The translations under genes were made by a program, and so were the position numbers. This document shows, one piece after another, positions 23,205 to 35,200 of a DNA stretch of 64,000 nt. Source of the stretch: Psococerastis gibbosa. Lineage: Eukaryota > Arthropoda > Insecta > Psocodea > Psocidae. Location: NCBI GenBank assembly GCA_963971405.1, contig OZ020489.1:30592290-30656289 (forward strand). Direction: 5' to 3'. The notes under the pieces are model-generated. The model saw nothing but the letters and a program-made list of their open reading frames with translations, had not been told where the DNA came from and ran no database searches. Position 1 is the first letter of the stretch, and the number at the start of each line of letters is the position of its first letter.

Positions 23205-26200
23205 CTGCAAATCAAACACCTCACTTAGTCCAAGTCTTTTTGACTTTCTTTACATGCACATCCAGTAAAGTTTTCTAATTTCCCCCCAAAGTCGATGGAA
23301 ATATATTTAACTCATAGGCCCGGTACACACGGACGATTCGCACGCCGGGTAACTCGCCATGGGAGGAAATTGGTTGGTGCAAAATCACCACAGTCTATTT
23401 CAAGAGATAAATATGAGCTGTCGCGTGCTGGGCGTGCCGAGGGGAAACCGAGACATTTCAGGAGATGAGGCGAACAGCCCTTAGTGTCAGTTCATCTATG
23501 TTAACGAATAGTATTAACCAGGCGGGTAAGATGGTCATCCGCGGCTCAGTCAAACAACGACAGTTGTGACTGAGATTAAACGAGAGGTTCTCAACATAAG
23601 CTAAATACAGTCAAAATAAAGTTATTAAGATTGCCAGGGACCCAAGGTCAAGTGCCCAGGTTGTCAGCCCTCTCTGATGCATTGTTCATTTGTATTTCAT
23701 CTTAGTTTTTATGTATTTTTTATGTTTGCAGCCCTACAACTTGGTCATATTTCCTTTGCCAACCTTTGACATTTCCCCCTACGTTTACCCGCTATCGGCC
23801 ATACTTAGCGTATGGTTAGGTGCCATCTATTGTTGTTGGACCAAGGGTTGCAATCATGAAAAAAGAAAATAACGGAAAATATAAAAAAAAATGAATAATT
23901 CAACAGGCATAGCTGACAACAGAATCGCAGGCGCAGATGATCTGCGCACTGGACTATGGGCCACATCTACGGGCCCGTTGGGTGGCAATCTTAACGGCTT
24001 ATTTTTTTACTGTATTTTTCTTATGGCTAGAACAACCCGCGGAGTCGTTGAATGACTGAGCTGTGGATAGCTATCTTGGTAGCCTAGTCAGATTGCAGTC
24101 ATCATAGGTTTGCTATACTTGGTGGGAGTCGAGACGATATTATGTTATATTATGTTTGTTAATTACCTGTAGAAAAGGTAGAGTGTTGAACTTGTTGCTG
24201 TTGAACCTGCTGTTGCTGCTGGGCTTGGGAATTTTGGTTGCGACCGTGCTTCGGTACCGGGGGTTGCAGGTATTCGTGTCTCGCAAGTGCAAACACATCT
24301 ATACGTTCTTCCTTTCTGTACACAAGACAACTTCTAATAAAGCTCTTGGCCTCATTAGAGACTGTAGGTTTATTCGCGAACTGGACTTCCGTCGCTTTTA
24401 GTATTGTGTTCTCCTCCAGGATAGTCGCCTGCGACTGATTATGTCCGAAGGGCTGCAAAACAATCTCAATGTTATTTATTTTTTTTAAATTATTATTTAA
24501 TTTTAATAGCAACTGAACCATTGACTCCTCCTCCAGACACTAACAGTATATTGTGGTGTATGTTAATGTCCTGAATAACGCGAAAGAGAGGCATTCTGGA
24601 GCATTTACATTTTATAATCCTAGTGTGAAGGCTCGTCCTAGCACGCCAGGACTACTTCTACTTCAGCGGCCCAATCATGGCGATTTTAATACCGGGGTTA
24701 AAACAATAAAAATAAAAAAAATGTTAACAAGATAATTTTACAATGGAAAGTGCTATTCAAAATGTGTTTGCTTACAGTTTTAACCCCAGGAGTAATTTAA
24801 TACAAATCGCCATAATCGGCCCACAGGACTACTCAATTAACTGTAATTCAAATGAGGGAGAAAAGCCTTATAAGTGTAAAAATCAAATAGGACAGGTCAG
24901 GACATGTAGAGTAGTGATACAGACTCTGACTTTCACTCGAAAGGTTGTTGGTTCGAATACCACACTTGCTACATTTTCTGGCCATACTTCGGAGGGCATA
25001 TAAAGCAGGCGGTTCCTGGTCCTCTGAGTGAGTGTAAGCGAGGTCTTTATAGTCCTAACTTCCATGGAACTTCCATCGGCCCGGATTCTACTGGTTCTTC
25101 ATTCGACTCCGGCTGTGAAAGCGTTTGCTGTTATAATATTTATTTATTTATTTATTTAAATAGCTCATTAAATATCAATCTTAGGGCTGTCAAAATATCA
25201 GTGCAAAAAGAAGAAATTATTCTGAGCATTTCTATATTTTTAATACAGATTGGCCACAATTATTGAATTTGATTTGTACATTACACAATAAGCAATTGAT
25301 GCGGGGAATGATTCAAGAAATGTGACCAATTGGTATTAGTGAGGACATACGTCACATATCGAAATGTAGAGGAGCATTTCTGCTAATTTAACTGCTATTT
25401 TTGACGGCTCTACGGTCGATATTTCCTGTGAAAATCCTATTTACCAAATACACGTAGTTGGAGTACTCCGAATTGCTCTTTATTTCTCACTGAATAAATT
25501 GTCATTGCAGTCTAAAATTATAAACGATGTTTTGTTAGGAAATTATTTGGCACTTGTCCTATTTTCATATATTTAGAACTCTTCTACGCACTACCACCAG
25601 CACCTGTAGTACTAGCCCTAGAAACTAAGAAACAAGTCTTACTTTCTTTCCATATAGGCATTGGTAGAAGATAACGCCTACACTCCAGACATCGACCTTG
25701 CTGGAGATTTTGGGTGGGTTCTTGCCTACGACGAAGCACTCGGGGGGCAGGTACCAGTAGGTGCCTGCCCCCTGACTCGTCAGGTCCATCCCGTGGTCCG
25801 GGTTGTAGTTCTCCTCGTCCATCACCTTCGACAGCCCAAAGTCTGTGATCTTAATTTCCCCGCAAACATTACCCTCGGTTAGGAGGATATTCCCTGAAAC
25901 ATTACAATATTACGTCAACCTTAACAAATGGTATATCACGGCCAACCCAAAAGCAAGTACCTATCATATCAAGCCAAAATTTATAGATTCAAGTTCAATT
26001 TTGTTGGTTGCTCTACCAATTGGGAAAGAAATAAAATTGCCATTATAGAGAATATGTCTATTTCAGCTGGAGGCAGAAAACTCAGCTACAACACTGCAGG
26101 GAGAGGCACCGCTGTACTATACGACACGGCGTCTAATGGCCGATCAGCCAAGAAGAAGAAGCCTTTAATTTAATTCACTAAATGTTCTGTATGCGATTAA

Positions 26201-29200
26201 TCTTTTACAAAAATAAAATAATAAACTCCTCAGCTCATGCAGCGTACTTGGTCGGATGACACGGATTTACATTACGCCGGCCGCCTTAACAAGTTGAATC
26301 CAGCGGACCACAGCAGGTTCAATTAGCCCATAAGCTATAGCATATGAGAAGGAATCATCCTAACCTAATCATCTCTTATGAAGATGTTTGTACCTGGTTT
26401 GAGATCGTAGTGAATGACGGGGGGCTTAATCTCATTGAGGTACTTGAGCGCAGAGACGACTTGCATGACGATGCTGCGCGCCTCACGCTCCGGTATCGTC
26501 TTGTGCTGCTTAAGATAAAAATCTAAATCGTGACCGTCGCAGTACTCGAGCACCGTGCAGAACGAGTTCGCATCAATCTCGAACACATCGAACAACTTCA
26601 CGACTCTAGGATGATCTAATGCTTTGTGGATGTTATACTCCCTCAAAGCATGTCTGAAAAATGAAATAAAATTATTAAGGTACATCAAACCGTACCTAGT
26701 CTACTCGAACATTCCATCTTCAAAGCTCGCAATGTCACCGATATATTGGCAGCAATTCCCAACACATTCTCCTCCAGTTCTCTCGATCCAGGTTCATTAA
26801 TGGTGGTGTGCCCAACAGATGGCCAGTTTGGGAAGGAAATGCCACTAACTGTGTATTTGATGACAAAGTATCCTGTTTGATTCGCACTGACCGAATTCAT
26901 TTGTATAAAACTAAGTAAGCACGTTACTTACTTGATATAATTAGCCTTTTTATCCTCTTTCCAGTCTTTGTTTAGTTGGTGAACCTTGCAAGCTACATAA
27001 CGCTGTTCTTTAAGGTCAAACGCCTTGTGAACTTCGCTGAAGCCGCCTTTCCCCAGTAACATTAGCAGAAGATACCGATCATTTAGCACCTGAAATCAAA
27101 TTGAAACATTAGTGATTCAAATCCTGATATTAGTGAAAACGTAGTGCAGGAGGTAGTTTCTGAATCATTGTGCTACCAATACCCAAAAACTCCACCAGCA
27201 CCACTTCAGGGGGGGGGGGGGGGGGGGGGATAATCAAAGCATGGAACACTGGCAACGAGCTAAGTATCAGCTTGGGTTCATTGAAAACGGCACAGGTACA
27301 GTCCATTAAAGGCTAAGATAATGTAAGAAGTAAATAATAAGTAACAAAACTACTTGTAGATACCACAATTATTAAATATAATTAATAATAACTATTGTTC
27401 TATTGCCATGCGAACCTAGAGCTACTATATAAAGCCCCCTCTTACACTCAACTAGGAAAGCCCGGGACCGCCTGCTTTACATTCCCTCCGAAGCTTGACC
27501 AGAAAGAGTAACAAATGTGGGACTCGAACCTCCACCCTTTCGGGTGAAGATGAGAGTCCGTACCAATGCACTGCATGTCCTGACAATTCACAATCAATCT
27601 CACCAATAACTTCACAGTTGCCACAGAACCAAATACGTGATTACTATCGCGAACAAGTCCACCCCAACTAAGAAATGAAAGTTATGAAGGTTCGACCATC
27701 CACCCTATAAAACTCTGAAAAGGACTCAGTGCCGTGGCCAGTCGAACTTTGCGTCACTATGACGTTACAGGGGTTGAGATGCTGTTTAGTAATAGCTACT
27801 ATAAAAAAGAAGTTATTGGCCAATCTGAATTCGTCTACTATATTGGAAAGATTCTAAAAGTAATAACATGCTATCCCACCAATTAATTATGTTATCATCC
27901 AAACCTTTGGCGGACAGTACCAGTTCCAAGAGTGTCAATGAAAAATAAAAGGCACCAAGTCGGATACTCAGCCCATTAGTTTAAAAATTCGATTCAGATC
28001 CTGTAGGTCCAACGAACCTTCATGCTGGAGGTTTGCGCCAGGTTCAAAACGCTGCGTTCCAGGCTCTGTTTATCGGGCTCAGATGGTGCGAATGCGAATG
28101 GAGCGGCCACTAAGTCATTCCCTTTCTGAAGCTGCTGCTGTTGGTTCGATTCTCGCGATTTCCGAGAGTTCCTCCGTCTCTGGTTTTTCCCAGAATTCGA
28201 GTCTCGGTCTCCATCGCCACCAACAACGGTCTGATGTGAACAAAACTACAGTGAATATGATGACCATTAGGGCTAATAAGCAAGCCCAGTTCCAGCTAAA
28301 AACAAGCTTATTTTTGTTGACGTGTCACTGTAAATATCTTATCGCAGACACAACATGTAAATGATGACACCGATATCAAGTACCTAATGACTGGTGAATG
28401 TTTGATGATATACAAACCTAAATTTGACCAAAAGTTGAGAATTAATCTGAAAGGTTTCTATTTAAATCGGATCAGTTTGTTTTACCATGAACATGTAAGC
28501 CTGAGCTCACACTAAAAATGCATCGTCTACTACAATACTTGTTATTATTTACTTGTATTAAATGTCGTCATGCAAATACTGTTCAAACCCTCGCACTAAA
28601 CTACTCAGTAGGCTCAGCTATCCGAAATTCTTGGAAAACAACATGGCTAATGAATGAATTTAAAATAAAATAAATGAATAAAATTTAACGCATGATTACT
28701 CAGTGCAGAGACCAAACAATCCACATGTTGAAGTTTCACACAAAGTGTATGAAATTGTCTTTTAAAACCCTCTCAGCATAGCATTGTTAAATTGGTAAAT
28801 TGTAATATTGCAAATGGGTTAATTGTAAGAGTGGGCCGAAAGGCACAAAATTCGCCCATATTGGTGCTAATCGAAATTAGATATTGAAAAAACTGGACTT
28901 GGGCGAATTTGAACCCACGATCTACGCCTAACCCAGGGCGTCGTCTTAACTGCTGGGCCACAAGCCCCGACAAGAACAGTATCAATATCTATATCTTCTA
29001 CTTATCTGCTCTTATTGACATGATTCGTATTGCTGGACAGCTACACAACTATCTAACCGTGTATGCTAACCTACCTAGCAATACGAATCATGTCAATAAG
29101 AGCAGATAAGTAGAGGATATAGATGAACTGTTCTTGTCGGGGCTTGTGGTCCAGCGGTTAAGACGATGCCCCGGTTTCGCGTAGATCGTGGGTTCGAATT

Positions 29201-32200
29201 CCACCAAGTCAAGTTTTATCTATATCCTCTGATTTCGTTTATAATGAGGAGGTTACCTCTTCAACCAAAGTGAATGAAATGTCAGTGTTATATTTACCAT
29301 ATAATATTGCAATATAATGTATAAAATGTAGGTGCTTTTGAACGAGCCAGCAGTTAAAATCGTTAAAGAGAACCATGTTGTTTTTCAAAACTTTGAAGGC
29401 CCAAGCTTAAGAGAAAACGCATTGATCACATTCACAAAGCCACCATCACCTCTGATTTTTGCCAAAACGCGAACAATGCACCTCTCTCACCTTATAAAAT
29501 GAGAAATATATACCGGATGGGAGTTAAAACGGGACTGATCCTCGTTATGTATCCTCTTGAGCTCACGTATATGAAGATTCCGCTCCCGCTCTAGTTTTTC
29601 CATTTCTAACTGAAGGTCCGCGTCCTCCTTCTTTAACGCAGACTGCCGTAACTTGAGGATTTCATCCGCCTCATAGTATTCCTGCCACGTTAGACTACCT
29701 ATCGCGTCAGGTTTCAGGAACGTTCCAGAGTCCGTGCCTGTTGGAAATATCAAACGATTACAAATAATTCAGCAACCACCGATGGTTTTTACATTCGACC
29801 TCCCTATCGCACATGGCACTTTGGCAAGGCCTTAGCCAGATTTTTTTTTTTTGGGGGGGTCCATCTGACGTCACCGGAGGTGAGGGAACCTCAATATATA
29901 TTTAAACCTCCATTCTATCTAGTGTACCCTGACCGTACCCTTTCGACCCCCCTCCCCCCTCCACCCCCCCCCCCTGGCTACGGTCTTGCGCTTTGGTAAC
30001 CTTCACCTTCAAGGGTACAAGACTCTCGATAACCTAATGAGGCATAAGGTAGCGATACAAATCACGAATGTGATGAAAAATTCGTAGAGAAAAACCGAAC
30101 TTGGTTTGCAACTCCCCATACAATACTCAATACGCGAAAAATTACGAGGGCGGCATTTATGCCTACTACCCCCTTTCTTCTGTAGTAAGATCTGCCTTCA
30201 GCATCTCATTTAACGAAAATACCGAAGGCGCGCTGCTAATTCAGCACTCTTCTAGCACAGACCGTGGAAAGCAATTCATTGACAGCTATACAGCGTGTTA
30301 CAATATGTGAGATAGATACAGAATGTGCCAACAACTATACATTAATATACGGTGCCCACAGGCAGGTGCCTGGAGCATCTGACACTACAATACTTAATCT
30401 TCACAAAATATCTTATAACCCTACCCAACTGAGCTACTTCAATTTAAATGTCACAACACGTGAGTGCTGTATGGTTTTCATATTAATTATGCATACGATA
30501 CACAAATACACAAAGCTATCAAAGCAACAAATGTACATGTCCTTTTGCAATTCATATTGGAAGTTCATTTCATGACATAGCAACCCCCCTTCACGGCCGT
30601 TCCAACCCACCATGGATTTACCCCCAGTGTAGACCGCTCTATGCCACCTATTTAAAACAATTTGGCTGTCTCTGTGGTGAAAGTGACCATACAGTTAACT
30701 GGCTTTAACATAGAAGAGAAACATTTGCGTCAAGAGTAAAAGGTAGAAGAAAAAGATAAACCCACGCCATTTATTCAATTACCTAATACAGAATTACATT
30801 TAACTCTGAAGCAAAACCTTCTTCTCCTGAAGCATTTGCCCCAAATGAAGTTTGTAAAGGTTTTATTTTATTTTATTTTTTAATTCCTCTGAATATTATG
30901 CAGAGGTGACTTGACAGAAGTTCACAAGGGGTGAAACTGTAGACTAATTAACGGCAACGGCGATCAGACATTCGAACCTTCCAAAAATATTCTTTGAATC
31001 TTGGGACCACCTGCTACGTCTTTTCAATGGCTGGTCCCAGAAATTCAAAAATATATTTTTGACGGGTAGCGAATGTCCCATGGCAATCCAGATGACAGTT
31101 TCTATCTAAGCGATAAACGGTCAGCATTACCCTAAAGCATTAGAAAACCAGAACTATCCCGTGGCTTTTAATCGTCAGATGGATGCTCGTAGTCTCATTT
31201 AAAAATAAAAAGCAAATACCAACCATTATGCAAAACGCCCCCTGGAGCGTTCGAGTTTCTCTTACGACCCGTGTCATTAGAAGGACGTTTCTTAAGCAAA
31301 AGTTTCTTCTGCCTGTCAATTTCTTCCCGCTCAGTCGTTATTTCTTCTTGCCGCCTGAAACCAATAAAATGAAATTAATCACATAAGTTCACAGCAACAG
31401 CGAACACTGGCGTTCTTAATGGTGATACTATAGTTCCTCTTCTACCCATACATACTTAACGTTTCCTTTTATTAAACGTTCTATTATAAGTTAAGCCTGT
31501 TCAAAATGTTTTGTAAACAAGAAAGTATCGTACTTTTTGGACGAAATTAATTAATTGTTCGTTCCACAGCCACAAAGATATAAAAGGGAACAGATGAAAA
31601 AATCTTAAAAAATACGAGCTTTCTGTGAAAGCTGTCTATTTCCTTTTCAGATTTACAACTGTGCTACAAAATGGTTTAAAGCTATTTATCCAATTTTTTA
31701 AGGTAATAATATTTCAGTTCAGAAAATATGAACTTCCTGTGATAACTTGGATTTTTATGAGTTTTTTATCTGTTCACTTTGTTATCTTTGTATCTGTGGA
31801 ATAAGCAATAAATTATTTTCGTCAAATAATCAGCAAAATTTCTTGTTTAAAAAACATTTTGAACACTCAGCGTTAAGCATTATGTAAATTTTATAAATGT
31901 AATTTAAAAAAAAAATAGTCAGAAAATGATTATTAATTTAATTTAATTACTTTAGCATTAATATTTTGGTTTTGATATTGGATGCTTTTATAAGCTTAGA
32001 TAGGTAACCAACGTTACACCGCACCCGGGCTAGTGCCTTGCGGTATGTCAATTATGTCATAAATTATTTTGTTGTTGATATCAATGTAATAATAATAATA
32101 AAATAATAATATCGAGTACATACATGCGTGCATACATAACGAGAAACGTATCGTACATACCTTGCAAGCTCCTGAAAGGCGTAACCGTCTGTCCAATTCT

Positions 32201-35200
32201 CCTGAAACGTCGCTCCTACCCTTTGCGTTACAAACTGCCCCAGCCTCAACCTATTTTGCATGCATTTCTGCCGCGCTTCTTTCTTTTCTATATTACTTTT
32301 TTCCATTAATAATTTCTTAACCACTTCAATACACTTGTCTATATGCGACTTATGCTGGTCAATCGTTTTTTGCGATGTACCAAGTTGATGCCTTAATTCA
32401 TCGTTAGACTGCAAATAAAAAATCACAATCATTAGTTTTGTTACATTATCGAGTTTTATGTAGGAGAGATGGGAAATTTGCCCCCTGAATTTCAGGTGTC
32501 ATCTGCGACGGCTTCTTCCCCATTCAAGCGACCCATTTCTCCAATATAGAACTCTAGAGAAAATAAATGGAGTAACTGTTCTAGAAAGAAACAAAAATAA
32601 GAAATAAAAGAAGTTAGCTTGTTCCTGTACGGAGGACAATGTTGCTCGCGTCCGTAGAGTTACCACACGTGTCCTCTGGGTATTGCTGAATGAGCAACAC
32701 CGATTCGCCGCTACACGCGCTGACCACCCCGCCTAAGTCATGAATGTCTGTTACCACGTCACCGTATTTGTATTTAGCACTAGCAGGTCTGTGGAATCCC
32801 CGCCTTACTTCGGACATCTGCCCCCTATGTAAAGAAGGCGAAATGAATGCAGAGCATCTACCCGAGTGTCCAGCCATGGTAGACGACAGGGAAGACCAAA
32901 CGGACCACATCTACAGGCGGGGCTCCACATACGTCAATGGTCAATGGTAAATATGGTATTGACGTTTTAGCAGACATTAAAGACATACTAAAAATGTCTG
33001 CTACCACGTCAAACCCATATTTACCATTGACCATGGACGTATGTGGAAACCCCGCCTCAGGGAGGCAGCAATGAGATACTGGTAAGCGCGTCACCCAATG
33101 GCTAACATGCCGAGGGTCGGCGTTGACTAGTAAGCTTGTTCCTGTACAGTGAACCTAACAGTGATTAAAATCTGTTGAAGGTCTTTTTCAAATATAGTTC
33201 AATAACCGTCCCCCAGTTATAAGGGACTGCATCTAATTTTAAGACTCATCAAATTGGAATAGGTTGCAACAATGGCGGCAGCGATTGTTGCCATAGTGCC
33301 ATAGTGATGCCCATTATGATGAGCGTCATTACTTAGCGTCATTACTTAGCTCCACCCCCTCATGTCTAACACGTGACTAGTGAACGGTTCCTCGAACTAT
33401 ATTTGAGCATAAATTAAAATAATCGTATATTAAATATTTCTTTATCCTAACCGGCAAACGCACATTCGGACGTTAAATAGTTTCAGTACACAGTTGATGA
33501 CAAAGGTTAATCGGCAAATGCACATTCGGGCGTTAAATAGTTTCAGTACACAGTTGATGACAAAGGTTTACTCATATTCGGATCGCGCATTCTACCCAAT
33601 AACGTTAACAAACCCATTTTTCTGGTTAAAATGGAAGAACGTCACAATTGACCAATAATTTCGTGGAGACCAAGATTTTCAGAACATATCTGCTGAACTG
33701 GCAAATTAGTAAGCACTTAACTTGCTCGTCTTAGCATTTTTGGGTAGCTTTCATTTCCTATAAATATCACTGATATCGATTATAACTTACCCTAAGAACC
33801 TCGTTAAGTTTATTTCTTAATTCTAATTCGGAAGCATTTTCCAGGTCGTGCATCGACCTTGAAAGGGAGGACTGCGGCAGATTTTGACTGGATTGGGGCG
33901 GCTGCTGGGAGGAGGGGCGCGGTGCAGTCTTTGTACTCCCAAGGGGAAGCCGGGGAGGTTGCATGAGGGTCATGTCCGGAGCGACGGAACCGCTCGTAGG
34001 TTGCGGCGACGACGGCGGGTACTACAACAAATACACCTCTCAATTAGAACTCACAACGATAAATAACAAACATGTATAAAAACTTAAGTATTAAGTATAG
34101 TCATCACTTCTTCCAACTCTACAGCCCTTGACGAGCTTTAGCCTGCTCGACAACGTTCCACCAGTTATCTCGGTTTTGCACGATACTCCACCATGCAAAC
34201 TCGCAGAGATCGGTGTCTAATTCACCACAGTAGAAATAATAACCGAGCCGAGTATTACTAAAAATATACATAAAAGCTACCGGTTTCTGCACTAAGCCAT
34301 CGTCAGGCTACTTACAACACTATATAAATTAGCAGCTAGTGGAGCTTACCACCAACATAAATATCTCGAACCATTGAATGAAGAACCAGTAGAATCCCGG
34401 CTGATGGGCCGCGGTCAAAATGAAAGGGAACTTCCAAACGTTTCGTCAACATCTGCGGTCGACATCTTCAGCGGAACTGCGTAGACTTCTAAAATTGTAA
34501 CTCGTAGGCTTAGCAGCGACTGTATGGTCAGGGGGATGTGCTCTGATATTTATACTAAGCTGCGAGGTGGTGGGGGGGGGGGGTGGAGGCGGAGTCATCC
34601 TCGGCCCTGATTGGCTCCCTACTACCTGAACCTGATTTCCGGATGATGACACCAGTTCCTTTGTTGTCGTCTTCTTTAAATCACATCCCCCTGCCCACAC
34701 AGTCGCTGCTGAGCCTCCGAGATACAATCTTAGAAGTCTACGCAGTTCCACTGAAGATGTCGTCTGCAGATGTTGACGAAACGTTTGGAAGTTCGCTTTC
34801 GTTTCGATCACAGCCCATCAGCCATCAGCCTATGCTGTTACATCTCGAACCATTGTTTTTACAAGTTAATTTATTAGTGTTGTTTGTATGTCTGTAGCCT
34901 GACAATGGCCTAGTGCCGAAACCGGTCGTTTATATATATATATTTTAGTAATAATCCACTAAGTTATTTTATTTTATTTTTTACTATGACGAAGTCTTAC
35001 AAAGTTAATGTAGAAAATATTACTGATATCTATAGTAATTCGTCCTTCCAGCGGTATAGTTATCGATTCACTGTATAAATAAATAGCTCTCGACTTTAGT
35101 TTCGGCCTGCCACCAATTTGCAACTGACTAATGCACATAAGAACTGTATAGCGCATGCAGAACTTAATTTGTTATGAACAGCCTAATAAGTCGTGCTTAA

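Larger units (their letters stand above)
32631..33132 (+). mobile_element. 5'-truncated LINE fragment with 15-bp TSD and two nested MITEs
   Basis: AGCTTGTTCCTGTAC at 32616-32630 is repeated at 33133-33147 and brackets the insert. The reading [20 protein letters not shown] is the CCHC motif near the C-terminus of many non-LTR retrotransposon ORF2 proteins. It continues, after removal of the MITE at 32916-33056, as [11 protein letters not shown] and a stop. It lies in the TLK intron between exons 3 and 4. Confidence 0.7.

Noticed and set aside
24159..24172. Stop directly after STGN as the only TLK C-terminus
   Set aside because: A consensus-like donor CTACAG|GTAATT lies just before it, and a phase-matched 38-nt exon with a fly-like tail is found at 23204-23167.
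28083..28364. 93-codon plus-strand open frame
   Set aside because: It is the antisense shadow of the candidate TLK exon at 28018-28230, whose phase and splice sites make the minus strand the better reading.
34446..34811. Minus-strand frame as an extra TLK exon between exons 2 and 3
   Set aside because: Exons 2 and 3 already join in phase 0, and the frame lies wholly inside the Penelope-like palindrome.
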